From Nemophila menziesii (taxonomy: Eukaryota; Streptophyta; Magnoliopsida; Boraginales; Hydrophyllaceae), in NCBI GenBank assembly GCA_029959085.1, contig JARWIR010000016.1:6927441-6991440 (forward strand): a stretch of 64,000 bases of DNA, given 5' to 3'. Below the pieces are notes generated by a model, which saw nothing but the letters and a program-made list of their open reading frames with translations, had not been told where the DNA came from and did no database searches. Below are positions 11,362-22,440 of the stretch, piece after piece; position 1 is the first letter of the stretch, and each line of letters begins with the position of its first letter. Made by a program: the position numbers and the translations under genes.

Positions 11362-11751
11362 AAAGAACCAGGTATCATCGGGGAAGAAGAAGAATGGGGA
11401 AGAGAGGGGAAAGGGGGGGTAGGGGTGTCTCGGTGCGGTGCGGTGGGGTGGGGTGGGGTGGGGTGGGGTGGGGGGGGGGGGGGGGAATGGTTTTATTATT
11501 TTTATCTAATAATATTAAAACTATTATTAAATTTCATTTTTACCCTTGTTTTAACTTAATTGTATCAGGATTAAAAAAAAAATTGTGACATGGAATTGCC
11601 ACGTCATATTTAACGGAGAAAATGGACGGAAAACGCACTCATGGGGTAACGGGTCACAAAAGTAACTCTTAGTGGGCAACGAGGCGCATTTTAAGATTTA
11701 GGGGGCAACCTGTCAACGTATAAACACAGGGGGCAAAAGTGCTATTTACTC
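11362..11751 (-). repeat. Right terminal inverted repeat of the MULE
   Basis: This is the inverted partner of 8777-9156. It contains a GGGGT ladder ending in a run of 17 or more G (about 11430-11486), a potential G-quadruplex-forming tract. The left arm has a shorter C-rich counterpart at about 9058-9098. Confidence 0.9.
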
Positions 11752-11761
11752 TAATTTTAAT

Positions 11762-12120
11762 TCTTAAGTATCCTTTAAGTGTTAATTAATTTTAATTTTT
11801 TATCAAATAATCAAATATTTATTATTTTATGAATTCCATCTTGACTTTATAGTATTCTATAATTTTTATTGGGTGAATCAATGTATTTCTTGTCTTGAAA
11901 ATTTATTTTTATAAAGTTGAAATGATTTCTGTAAAAATTATACATGGTTGACAGTAAAAAATAAAAGAAAAAAATTATTTATATATTGTATGTAAAGTGA
12001 TTTTTTTTAATTTTATATTGTATCTAGTTAAATTTTTCGTATAGTAAATTTTTATTTTTATTTTAATTTTTTAGTACTTTGTAAATTTTAATAAAAAGGA
12101 ATAAACTTTATTTATATAAA
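11762..12120. other. Unassigned AT-rich stretch
   Basis: Very AT-rich, with no ORF or element boundary that I can support. Confidence 0.4.
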
Positions 12121-12278
12121 AAATAATATGAATTCTTATAATTTTATTTATATGAAGGTTAAGTGGATTACATATTATTAATTATTTTATTTTTATGAAA
12201 AATAATATGAACAATTATAATTTTATTTATATGAAGGTTAAGTGGATTATATATGATTAATTATTTTCATGCGTATAT
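12121..12278. repeat. 79-bp tandem duplication
   Basis: Two nearly identical copies start at 12121 and 12200. Both contain TTTATATGAAGGTTAAGTGG. Confidence 0.8.
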
Positions 12279-12336
12279 AATAATGTGTATATATTTGAGT
12301 TATGTGTATGTGTATATAATAAATGAAAGAATGAGA

Positions 12337-12412
12337 TGAATGGGGGGAATTATAAGCCAAATGGGGGAATTATGAGCCAAATAGAGGAATTATGAGACGA
12401 ATGGGGAAGTTT
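12337..12412. repeat. Short minisatellite, about 20-22 bp unit
   Basis: At least three copies of a GGGGGAATTATGAGCCAAAT-like unit lie in tandem. Confidence 0.75.
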
Positions 12413-12449
12413 GAGGATAAATAGAAAGAGTTAGGTGTCATTCTGCTTT

Positions 12450-13435
12450 ATTATATATAGATATTCAAGTTATAATTTTTTGGTAAATCAATAAAGTCAT
12501 TTCAAATGTGTAGTAATTCTATCTCAACAGTAAACACGACATTTAGAGATTTATTTTACTATCAAGCTCTTATATATATTATTTGAAATGATATATAACT
12601 ATATTTGATATTTTTGAAATATATAAAGTTTAGGTTATTTGTTGGTTTCTCATAACAGAGCGCAAATGGTGCAATTACGTCAAGGTTTATTATATTGGAT
12701 AAGTTGCTCAAAGAAAGGCAATCAGTTAGCTGACAAACCTTCGACCAAAAACACAATTATTGACGAACGCCACTTGCCAGCAAGTGTCTTTTCCTTCTTT
12801 CTTTTTTGGTCGAAAGTGTCCATTCCTATCATCAAAATTGTTTTTGTCATATCTATACATTCGAACCGACCAAAAAAAAAATTTAACTTTCCATGATAAT
12901 GCTTTATTTTTATTTTTTTAAACTTAATCACTCTTCCAAGTTCATGATTCGTAGATATATTTTCGCAGGGACAGAGTTTCAATTTATTAGTTAGGGAGTT
13001 CGGAGGCAATGTCTTCATTTTTTTCTCGAATTATTTGCAATATAATTTCATATACTATGAAAAAATTGTAACAAGTTCTTATATTATGCAAAAATTGCAA
13101 ACACTTCTCTATATTATGCAAAATTACATTATAAGTTTCCATATTATGTAAAGATTACACCATAAATTTTAATATTAATATTTTTAAATTAATTATTCTA
13201 TACATAAAGAATTATAAAGTTAATAAAATAAATTTTAAAAGTTAATGGGACAAAAAAAATTTAAAAAAAGTATAAGATATAATTAATTTTTTTATAAGTG
13301 GTAATTTTTTTTTTGAAGTATAGGGAGAGGGGGAGGGGGGAGCATGGACCCTAAACAATGGCGGTCTCCACCCCTGTCTTTTTGAATCAAATAATATTGT
13401 AATATACTGACAATGATTTGTTTTAAATAAATTTT
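12450..13435. other. Unassigned stretch with weak tandem repeats
   Basis: Around 13045-13170, a unit of about 33-37 bases resembling CTATATTATGCAAAATTACA recurs about four times with drift. No gene is recognisable. Opposite open frames around 12640-13018 have no family resemblance. Confidence 0.35.
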
Positions 13436-14069
13436 AGGATTAATGCCCAAAAAATCCCTCACCCTATTTATAATTCTTTCTCACTATATTCGTCATTTAT
13501 TCTCCTATAAAAGACACCATAAATTTGATTTTTTTATTTTTTGCCTTTTTAACAACAACCGTTGTCGACCTTTCCTATCTCTTCCAACACTATCTATACT
13601 TCTATTCATACTTCTAAACCAATTGATATATCTGTAACTGCCAAAAATAAAACACAGTTGTCAAATTTGTTGATCTCCAAAAGTGAATATATATAAGAAT
13701 CATGATTTTATTAACAAACTATTGAATAAATATATCAAAGCATGGAATTAAGAAGCTACTTGTTACCTCAACTCTCTCCACCAAACTTCATATTATATCT
13801 TATATTTCAGAAAGGTCAGTTAACTTTTGTCATAATTTAATACTTCAAAACTGAATTGCAAAAATGATCCTTAACTTTTACTATGTTGTTATAATCAGGT
13901 TGTTTATCACATGCCTACAACTGAGAATGATATGCCTTCAGAAAGTAATCATGTAGTTCTTCAGAGTTTATTTTATAAGCTACAGTGTTGCAACTAAATT
14001 TCTGAAAAAATTATTTGGATAAAACACCATGATTAGTTAGAATGAATTCGGAACTCAGGTTCTGAGTTT

Positions 14070-14118
14070 GAAGAACAATTTGAGTTTTGGGATTTTCCTA
14101 AAACTCAATTTGTTCTTC
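14070..14118. repeat. Hairpin 1 (19-bp arms)
   Basis: GAAGAACAATTTGAGTTTT pairs with the reverse complement of AAAACTCAATTTGTTCTTC (one mismatch) across a loop of about 11 bases. Confidence 0.8.
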
Positions 14119-14308
14119 ATTTCTGTTGTATTTTTATACTGTATGAATTTTTTTAGTTCTTTTCAATTGTTTATGAAGTAATAAACAATAAGTATGTATC
14201 ATGATATATTATGTATACAACAATTTTTTATGTATTTTATTTCACAAACAATAAGTTTGTATCATAAATAGAATATAAATCATGTTTTAATGTATTTTAC
14301 TTTTATTT

Positions 14309-14358
14309 GAAGAACAATTTGAGTTTTGAGAATTTTTCCAAGACTCAAACTGTTCTTC
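14309..14358. repeat. Hairpin 2, second copy of hairpin 1
   Basis: The same GAAGAACAATTTGAGTTTT arm recurs 239 bases later with a decayed partner (ACTCAAACTGTTCTTC). Surrounding AAACAATAAGT phrases are also duplicated, so a segment of about 240 bp was tandemly copied. Confidence 0.7.
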
Positions 14359-14764
14359 TTTTTACCTGTATTTTTTGTATTTTAAATTTTTTTGTCAGAT
14401 GCATATCATTTAAATATTTTGTATTTCAAATAATTAATTACTAATTCTTTATGATATTTTTGTACAATTTCTCGATGTATCCGTTAAGTTAATTTGTTGC
14501 CGTTAACTGAAAGCGAACTTAAGATCTCTTAAGAAGTGTAAAAAAGATCATGCCTTTTATGGGATAGTACGTAAAGTTGTAGAGGTTTATTTGGCATTAA
14601 CCCTAAATTTTATGCTACTAACTTACGGAGAGATTCATAATGAAAGTTAAAAGGCCAACATCTACATAATATATTAGATCTATTATATATAAAAATGTGG
14701 TATTTTTAGCTTGTAAAATGTTAAAAAAAAGTTTCTAATTAGACCACCAATATAAATCTGATTT

Positions 14765-14895
14765 TTTTTGGTAGGTGGGTGGTCCAGGCCAACTTGTTTG
14801 CACCACAACTAATTACACGAGAATATGCAAGTCTCCTCATTATATTTTCAGGTAAATCAGAATCAGGTTACCCATGTTTAGTAAGAGGTTCAAAA
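14765..14895 (+). repeat. Dispersed repeat, copy 1 (SINE-like)
   Basis: It contains CCAACTTGTTTGCACCACAA, then CTAATTACACGAG and GTTACCCATGTTTAG. It resembles the copy at 35645-35795 and, in general wording, a tRNA-derived repeat common in asterid genomes. The family assignment is from memory and is not firm. Confidence 0.4.
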
Positions 14896-15170
14896 TTTAG
14901 TCACAAGAGAAAAAACATCTTATATTAATTTGGGTTTATTGTTATATATAAAAAAAGTTTAAGGCAAGATAGATAAGAATATAAATTTAAGGAAAGATAG
15001 AGAATCCCAAGTAATAATTCATAAATCCAAATGAATAAATCGAGTACATATATGGTGTGACGCTTTGAATGTTTATTTTTTGTTAGTTATGGTTAAATAA
15101 TGGCAATAATAATTCTTTACACGTTAATGATAATTTGTGGATTTTTTTTACTAGTAATTAATTTCTACTA

Positions 15171-15304
15171 GAACATTTTCAATCAATTGCTCAACTATAA
15201 ATATATAGGAGTATTTATTATATTCTTTACCCTTAATGAACATTTTCAATCAATTGCTCAACTATAAATATATAGGAGTATTTATTATATTCTTTACCCT
15301 TAAT
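15171..15304. repeat. 67-bp perfect tandem duplication
   Basis: Copies at 15171-15237 and 15238-15304 look identical. Both start GAACATTTTCAATCAATTGC. The duplication lies about 0.5 kb upstream of the SWEET1 start codon. Confidence 0.95.
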
Positions 15305-15710
15305 TAACTATGACTATGAGCTCTATTTAGTATTTACTACGGGCAACATTTTCCCCCTACATATGATTTTTACCTAATAGAGGCAACATTTGATTATTTC
15401 TTTTCGTGTAATATTTTAAAATGATTAATATATTTACCAGTTCTGCAATCATCTGTATGAACCAAATTAACCAACCCAAATGAATATTAGACCCAATTTA
15501 GAAGTTAAAAATTTTAAGGAGGAGAAGACAACAAAGTATGGGATAAGGACGAAATGTGAATCATATACGTACTACCTGTATTTATTTATTTGAAGAAGAA
15601 AGTTTGTTTGGATAAACCGCATGGTCTTGCTTGTTTTAAGAAACCTTGTCTTTTTCTGGAATTGCTTTGTCACCCTTCATCAATGCACCGCTTCTTCAAC
15701 AAATTACATC

Positions 15711-15718
15711 TATATATC
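15711..15718 (+). promoter_or_regulatory. Probable TATA box of SWEET1
   Basis: TATATATC lies 84 bases upstream of the inferred ATG at 15802. This is a normal spacing for a plant promoter with a short leader. It is the only good TATA match close to the start. Confidence 0.45.
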
Positions 15719-15801
15719 TCCAAGAATTATTGAAAGCCTCATCTCATCTGCATCTGAATCTGTCTGTTTTCACATTATTCAGAGAATTTGCATGCAGAGT
15801 C

Positions 15802-17201
15802 ATGAACAAACTTCTACATACGCTGTTTGCGATTTTTGGTGGGATAAATTTTGAATTTTTTCTGTTTTTCTTTACATTTAGTGATTATATAACATATATT
15901 CCCTAAATTTGCTTGTCTATGTACAGGGAACGCTACTGGTTTGTTTCTCTTCTTGGCACCAACGTAAGTACTATAAACTACTTATGTTTTAATTAGTCTC
16001 CCACCCATACTAATTATGCATGGGTGCATATGTTTTTTTTATTAATCTCAACAAAATTTGGTTTGCTTGTTTTAATTTGATGTTACGTTTCCAGTATAAC
16101 ATTCAAGAGGATTGTATGGAATAGATCTACAGAGCAGTTCTCAGGCATACCTTATACCATGGCTTTGCTCAACTGCTTGCTTGCTGCATGGTAACTTTCT
16201 AACTTAATTATCATAATTCATTCTAATTTAAAGATTGTTAATTTCTTAAAATGACTAACTTATATGCTAATACTTTTAATATAAAAATTCAATTTTGGGT
16301 AGGATTGTACAAAATAAAAAATAAGCAAATATTCCTCAACCCCTATCACCCAAATGAATTCTTGCTAAGATAGAGAATAATATTTATCAAGATATATGAA
16401 TCAAAGTTATTTCTTAAATTGTTTAGTAGATCATATGCTGATAATATTAATTAAACAAGTGTATATTAGGTATGGATTGCCATTTGTGTCACCACACAAC
16501 ATTCCGGTTACAATCATTAATGGGACAGGTGCAGTCTTGGAGATAAGCTATATCTTGATCTTCCTGGCATTTGCACCCAAGAAAGAAAAACTCAAGATTT
16601 TTGGAATATTTGTATCCGTACTTTCTCTATTTTCAGCTGTAGCCCTAATCTCAATGTTCGCACTCCATGGCAACAAAAGAAAGATGTTCTGCGGTTTTAT
16701 TGCTGCAATCTTCTCCATTATTATGTATGGATCTCCTTTATCTGTCATGGTATGTTAGCTCTTCACCATTTTACTTTGTAATCAAATATTCATTAGCTTT
16801 ATCATTAGTAATTAACTTGTTCAGAGGATGGTTATTAAAACAAAGAGCGTTGAGTATATGCCATTTTTCCTCTCCCTATTTGTGTTTCTATGTGGTTCTT
16901 CATGGTTCCTTTATGGTCTACTAGGAAACGACCTTTTTCTCGCTGTAAGTAATTTTACTTGAACATCGTTTTGTTATGAGTTATTGAAATAGAATTGATC
17001 GATATTTAATGTTTACATTAATTTCAGGTACCTAATGGTTTTGGATGTGGATTAGGAGCGGTGCAGCTGATATTATATGCCATTTACAGAAACGGCAATA
17101 AAAAGGTTACAAAGGAAAATATTAACGATGAATCACTAGAAATGGGGAATGACGACAAGACCCGCCTGAGCCCGCAGGTGAATAAGTCAGAAATGGCTTA
17201 G
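15802..17201 (+). CDS. SWEET1: SWEET1-type sugar uniporter (MtN3/saliva), six exons
   Basis: This gene encodes a bidirectional sugar transporter, probably clade I and of the plasma membrane. Exons: 15802-15838, 15927-15963, 16095-16190, 16470-16749, 16825-16944, 17028-17201. All introns are GT-AG, the phase is kept throughout, and the total is 247 codons, the usual SWEET length. The protein has two MtN3 repeats (about residues 6-93 and 130-215) joined by a linker helix, seven membrane spans in all. The four membrane prolines of the family are present (P24, P44, P146, P163). So are the substrate-pocket residues N74, W177 and N193; each is one place beyond the number I recall for Arabidopsis SWEET1. 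The start [13 protein letters not shown] matches the short SWEET1 N-terminus. The tail is hydrophilic. No defect is visible. The SWEET1 name is by overall resemblance; a neighbouring clade I paralogue is possible. Confidence 0.93.
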
Positions 17202-18100
17202 AGTGGTGAATCTTAGTACTTAATTATATCATTGAAGTAATTGTGTCCAACTTACAATAGCTTATGATAATGTGCTCAGAAGCACTGGTTGGGTCAAGAC
17301 TTATATTTAACTTGTTATGTAATGGACAAATATTTAATATTTTATTTGTTAAGCAGAAATATCTCATCTTCTGAGATATCTACCGTCAAACACATCATTC
17401 ACAATCTCTCTTTGCCTGAGCAATCACCACATACTATTTGCAATCGAGACTTGGCCTTAGTAGTGACTTTTACTTTTACATATCATAATTCAAACATTAG
17501 TAATTTTTTCTAAGTCCATGTACCAAAATCAAACATACGGACAATCAACAATTGGGGAATAATATTTCTTTAGGATATCAGATGGCAATCAGAAATTTGG
17601 AAAACATAATTAGCTATTCTCACAATTGTGTTCAACAGATGTATGTCAAGGGAGAGATCAAAGTGATCAAAATTCAATAATTACCATGTCATCTGTCAAT
17701 CTTCTAAAGGCAATTAATTTGAGAGGAATATACAAATTGCAGCCCAACTACCTCTTACCTTATATTATAAGGCCCTACAGTAATAAACTTCTATTTACAG
17801 CTTAACTGGACCAAATAAGAGTGGGATCTTACTATATTACCCTTTTCTTTTTTTTTCTTTTCAGAAATTCGTTTTTTAATTTTTCTGTTCTTTACATTTT
17901 AGCCAGTGGGTCCGTACATATTGGTACAGACCTATATTGGGTTTGCGTTTTTAGGGCTGTACCAGATTCCATTTTTTGTATATATCCATACTTAATAAGT
18001 TAAAATGTGTCCATTATACAATAGCGGCTGTACCCTAGGGTATAAATATTTTTTTTTGAATATTTCTTATGTCCATGTCTAAATGTAAAATGTATATCCA
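17202..18100. other. SWEET1 3' flank and unassigned stretch
   Basis: The 3' untranslated region probably lies in the first few hundred bases. No gene is recognisable in the remainder. Confidence 0.4.
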
Positions 18101-18106
18101 ATGAAG

Positions 18107-18192
18107 CCTTATACCATATGGATTGTACCATTTAATTACATAGGAACTACCTTATACCATATGGGTTGTACCATTTAATTACATAGGAACTA
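18107..18192. repeat. 43-bp tandem duplication
   Basis: Copies start at 18107 and 18150. Both contain CCTTATACCATATG and TTGTACCATTTAATTACATA, with one clear difference. Confidence 0.9.
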
Positions 18193-18310
18193 AAAAACCA
18201 AAATTAATTTAACCATAAGAGTGGCTAGACCACAAGGGCTATACCACGTTTTTAGAAAAAAAGAAATAAAGAAAATAGATGGCCTTAATGGCACATTTTT
18301 ACTACTAATT

Positions 18311-18390
18311 GTCTGGACCCAACAAGGGCTAGACCCATCAGACTGAACCCAACAAGGGCTAGACCCATCAGAGACTAAACCCAACAAGAC
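18311..18390. repeat. About 30-bp tandem repeat, two full copies and one partial
   Basis: ACCCAACAAGGGCTAGACCC starts at 18317 and 18347. A shortened copy starts near 18379, leading into the GC-rich block. Confidence 0.8.
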
Positions 18391-18980
18391 ATGTCGCTGG
18401 CGGTGGATCTGAGCAGCGTGGTGGCGGTGGATCCAAACAGCGTGGTGGAGGCGACGCTGGCCAACGAGAAGGATGGCCACGGTGGGTTGGTGGTGCTGTT
18501 TTGGTGGAGGGGTGAAGAAGGTGGGTGGTGGTGTCGATGTTACAGTAGGAGGGTGGTGATGAACGAGATCTGCAGCGGCGCTGGACAGCGAGAAGGAGGC
18601 CCACGGTGGGTTGGTGGTGCTGTCTTGGTGGAGAGGTGAAGAAGGTGGGTGGTGGTGTCGGTGTTACAGTAGCAGGGTGGTGATGATGGATCTCTGCAGC
18701 AGCGCTGGAAGGAGATCTGCAGCGGCGAGATCTGCAGCGTGGTGGTGCGAAGCTCCGATCTTCGTCTTCTCCAGATCTGGTGTGTCGCTGTGAGAAGCCG
18801 GTGACGGGAGGGAGGTTGTAACGGTGGTGCTCGTGTACAGCAGCGCAACAGTCAAGGTGGAAGGCCAGATCCACGGCGGTGGTTGTCTGGCGCGGCAGTC
18901 ATGGGTTGGGGTGGGGTGGGGTGGGGTGAAGAAGGAAGAGGGAGGGAGGGGGCGGCTGTGGGTGCAGAGAGAAAGAGGGT
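18390..18980. repeat. GC-rich block with about 124-bp tandem duplication
   Basis: The block is far richer in G+C than its surroundings. A unit starting CACGGTGGGTTGGTGGTGCT at 18478 recurs at 18602, and related GAAGAAGGTGGGTGGTGGTG phrases follow. Overlapping open frames on both strands (up to 168 codons, Pro/His/Arg/Ser-rich on the minus strand) reflect composition and match no family known to me. A TATA-like GTGTATATAAGAG follows near 19025. It could be the control region of an element, but no ends were found. Confidence 0.5.
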
Positions 18981-18999
18981 TTCCAAACCCTATATGGGA

Positions 19000-19590
19000 C
19001 TTTTGTTTTGGGTCAAATGGTTATAGTGTATATAAGAGGGGTAGGGGTGGGTTTTTGGTCTTTTCCCCCCTCTTTAGTTAGAGTCCAATGGGTAGTTAGG
19101 GGTTGGACTTTATTTCATTAAAACCATGTTGTGTAGGCCTTATATAATAAATCCCCCTTAATTTGATCAACACATTTACATAGATCTTGTAATGCAAGGA
19201 ACTATCGAGACATAGGTGTGAATCCCCCCGCACCCCACACACACAAGTCGTAATTCTCAAATATCCTACACAACATCGACAGAAATATTTGAATGTTCAA
19301 TAACAAATTTCAGAGTTAAGTACTAGCATGTTGAACAATGAGCTGAACTTTATTATATGAACATAAGGTTACCTTTCTAAATATTCTCTCTTTTTGATAG
19401 ATTGGTTCATTAAAACAATCCTCACGACTTCAGTTAACTAAGCCATATTGCATGGCTTAAAAATTAAAACATAAACACCTACACAGATCATAAGCCACCA
19501 TATTAAGAGCTTCTTGACATAAAAATTGGAATTATATATCTATCTATATATCATCGTTTGACAAAAAAAAAAGACATAAAAACTGGCATA
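19000..19590. other. Unassigned stretch
   Basis: No coding or element structure can be supported. A short microsatellite-like run ATATATCTATCTATATATC lies near 19533-19552. Confidence 0.35.
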
Positions 19591-19596
19591 CAACTA

Positions 19597-19682
19597 TTTA
19601 AAAAATTACGTTGCTACACTTACTAGTTCAACATATCAATTTAAAAAATTACGTTGCTACACTTACTAGTTCAACATACCAG
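19597..19682. repeat. 43-bp tandem duplication
   Basis: Copies start at 19597 and 19640. Both contain ACGTTGCTACACTTACTAGT. Confidence 0.9.
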
Positions 19683-19704
19683 CGCATCCATCGCTACATT
19701 AACA

Positions 19705-19862
19705 TCCTTTAGTGTTATTCTAACAAATTGGTTCAGGTTTGATCCCCTTAACGTGCAATTTGTTTAACCAGTTGGGATTAGTTCACTGGACAGGACCTTG
19801 GTCATCCAATCTACTATTTAGCTTCTCTTGTGCTCATAAAAAATCCATATTCATATCTTGAT
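19705..19862 (-). mobile_element. SINE-like repeat, copy 1
   Basis: This is the reverse complement of the insert at 22817-22970. It shares ATCCCCTTAACGTGCAATTT and GACAGGACCTTGGTCATCCA. It lies about 0.3 kb upstream of the copia primer site. No clear duplication borders this copy. Confidence 0.65.
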
Positions 19863-20159
19863 TTATTTTTCTCTAAGTTTTGACCTTTGTGATGGGATAG
19901 ATAGCCATTTAGATTTGATTTATGGTGCACCATCTTGTTTTCCTAACAAAAAGAATAAGTTTTCGATTATTAAAAAACCAGTAGGTAAAATAATATTTGA
20001 GGGTGTTTCAAGTTTTGTGTGATAGTTCAGGGGTCGACTTACAATTTCTGCATTTTTCTTTACTTGTTTGTCTGGGTTTGGAAACGAGTTTTAAACCATA
20101 AATCTTTGATCTATATTTTTCCAAAGATAAAACGATTTTACATAGAAATTATACAACAG

Positions 20160-20170
20160 TGGTATCAGAG
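20160..20170 (+). promoter_or_regulatory. Copia primer-binding site (initiator Met tRNA)
   Basis: TGGTATCAGAG is the usual primer site of plant Ty1/copia elements, complementary to the 3' end of initiator methionine tRNA. The preceding ...ATACAACA would be the end of a 5' LTR whose start I could not place. Confidence 0.8.
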
Positions 20171-20442
20171 TTTATTATGCTTTTGTGTAAAAACGTTTTC
20201 GGAAAAGATTTGTTGTGTAACTTATAGATTTGTGTTTTGGCAGTTCGTAAATCTTCTGAAAATATTTTCTCTACAATAAAAGTTCATTATCTTTTATTGA
20301 AACTCACATATCTAAAAGTCTCTTAGTGTTTTTCAAAATCGATATCCTAGAGTTGAAATTTCTAGGGTTTTGCGTTTAAATCTAACCTCAATAACTGTCG
20401 CCTTGTCTTGTGTATCTATTTATGATATATATGTATAATATG

Positions 20443-20859
20443 ATGGCTACAACAAGGCTAGAGGTATCTGTGTTCGATGGAAAGAATGATTTCAGAGTTT
20501 GGAAAAAGAAAATGCGCGTATTACTATCACACAATAAAGTGTTAGCTGTTCTTGAATCTAATCTTGATAACTGGTAAGAAGAATCACTATAGCGAGGTAA
20601 TGAAATAAGAGAGGAGGCTTATAATCTGCTATTCTTGAATATTTCAGACAATGTTATAAGGAAAGTGGATGGTGATGAAACAACCATCGAACTTTGGGGT
20701 AAACTCGAATCTCTATATTCTGTTCAATCTCCTCCTAACTTGGCTTTTCTGAAAGGAAATTTGTTTTCTTATAAAATGGATTCCACAAAAATTATAGATG
20801 AGAATGTGGATGAATTCTTGAAACTTAACTTGAAACTAGCCATCAACGAATCGCCCTAG
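20443..20859 (+). pseudogene. Copia gag N-terminal fragment
   Basis: Starting at ATG 20443 the frame reads MATTRLEVSVFDGKNDFRVW, then EEAYNLLFLNISDNVIRKVD and ELWGKLESLYSVQSPPNLAF, typical of the copia gag polyprotein (UBN2-type). Two stops interrupt it (one directly after SNLDNW near 20574 and one near 20592). The frame ends at 20859 after LKLAINESP. Everything after it, including zinc knuckle, protease, integrase and RT, is missing. Confidence 0.85.
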
Positions 20860-20869
20860 AGTTTGAGTT

Positions 20870-21850
20870 AATCTCATAAACCGTTCTCACTCAACCCAAT
20901 GAATTCCTTGATGCACAAAGTAGAATCCCAAATAACCCAATTTAAGCATAAAGATGTTCACATAAAAATTATACTTTGCCGGTCCAAATATATATATTCT
21001 TTTCATATCTATTTTTTCATATTTTTTTTCTTTTCCTAATTTTTTTTCATTTACTTTTACCCCGGCAAAGGGTTACAATATAATAAACCTGTGAATCATC
21101 ATCAATATGAAGAACATATCACAATTAATAAGCTAAAAAATCTCAACCCAATAACAATTCCCATACTGGTGGACCCACCACCCCAAACTCAAGCTCTAAA
21201 ACAACTGTCTATGCATCGCGATTCGAGTGCGGGTCATATGGAGAAGTCCTTTAATCTAAAGGGATATGACTAATAATGTGGCTAATAAAAAGGCTTTAGA
21301 AAGGCTAGAAGGGGTTGAGAAGGATATAAAATATTATCTGGACAGCAAGCTAAAAGGCAACATGGGGCTTATGAAAGAACCGCCTTAATCACTTTCTAAA
21401 CTATGCAATTTCGTCATTCTCTTACCTTTAGCACGTTTATCAAATGGGTTTATCAACTAGATTGGATCTCACGGCCTACACTCCACTCATGGCTCCCTGA
21501 GATCGAACATACTTTCAATCGCATTGCTAACTAATCTTTTCTTTACTATCAATGTGTGTTTCTTGCAAATACTCAAAGCATACAAAATAAAATAGCTCAT
21601 AAATATACTACTTTCTATCATTAACTTACTGAGCTTATGCTTTCAAGCTATTAAAAACACTCAACATCTAATTCCCGTGTATCAAAATTTTTAATTTCTA
21701 CCTAAAAAACAGAAAAATCACATAAAAATGGAGATGAGAGACAACGAATCCCCACACCCCAACTAAAAAATGAGGCGTGTTCCCACGACTCGAAAAAGAC
21801 TCTAAAAGAAATTAAAAACAAGCAGATAAAGCATATACATAAATGGTAAG
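20870..21850. other. Retroelement-derived non-coding stretch
   Basis: The minus strand reads from the end of the decayed ORF at 21972 into a TTTTTAGTTGGGGTGTGGGG phrase (about 21743-21762), the kind of polypurine sequence found downstream of plant gypsy ORFs. This stretch is therefore probably the 3' non-coding part of that element. No ORF is recognisable. Confidence 0.4.
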
Positions 21851-22440
21851 GAAGAAAGAGAACATATTCTCGAGGCTATTGCCTCGCATTATCGACATCC
21901 AAGAGAGGATTTACTGGATCTTTCTTTATTCGCACAAGGAGTGTCATGATGTGCACTTGATTAGCTTTGATTTATGCCACATCATTGGCTAAGAAAGTTT
22001 GAGCTGCTTCGATTTTATTCAATCGCTCCTCCATCTTTTCTCGCCAAACACGATCCTTTTCCTCTTTTGAAACTTGCGTAATTCCCGCTCCCCTCAAATT
22101 TGTCTTGATCCAAGAGTTGTCAATATTGTTACTCATCTTATACTTTAGTTTCTCTTCTTCTCCCAGAATCACAATCGCTTTACGAACACGGAACGTGATC
22201 ATAGTAGAATATTTCACATTAAATAACGAAGTAGGAGAGATCGAAAGCATCACCTTCTCAAAGATCAACTATGCCACATCCACTTCTTCTCCCATTAAAG
22301 CACAATTCAACAAGATTGCATTCTTATTAGTTACATCTGAAGTTCTTGCGTTTCCAAAGGCATTAGCTGCAAGGAAATTGTGCCAAACTCTTGTATCTGC
22401 TTGGACATATTTGTAAGGCCAAGGTGCCTTCAATTATCCC

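Larger units (their letters stand above)
8777..11751 (+). mobile_element. Mutator-like Pack element carrying a proteasome gene
   Basis: The element is 2975 bp. It starts GAGTAAATGACACTTTTGCC and ends with the inverted match GGCAAAAGTGCTATTTACTC. It is flanked by a perfect 9-bp duplication, TAATTTTAA (8768-8776 and 11752-11760). Long inverted ends plus a 9-bp duplication are the hallmark of Mutator-like elements. No transposase is present, so it is non-autonomous. Inside lie a minus-strand ORF of unknown origin (9189-9428), a complete but broken proteasome beta-4 gene with introns (9781-10996), and a further unplaced segment (about 11140-11275). Such gene-carrying elements are known as Pack-MULEs. 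Confidence 0.9.
13436..14604. mobile_element. Candidate non-autonomous TIR element
   Basis: The ends are inverted: AGGATTAATGCCCAAA on the left and TTTGGCATTAACCCT on the right (reverse complement AGGGTTAATGCCAAA). A 7-bp direct repeat, AAATTTT, borders both ends (13429-13435, 14605-14611). The interior, 1169 bp in all, encodes nothing recognisable. The superfamily is uncertain because the AT-rich flanks make the duplication weak evidence. Confidence 0.5.

Noticed and set aside
12639..13018. Opposing 85- and 98-codon ORFs
   Set aside because: They overlap on opposite strands, contain low-complexity tracts and match no known protein family.
18368..18874. 168-codon minus-strand ORF as a gene
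   Set aside because: It is low-complexity Pro/His/Arg/Ser composition in a GC-rich tandem duplication, open on both strands, with no recognisable domain.
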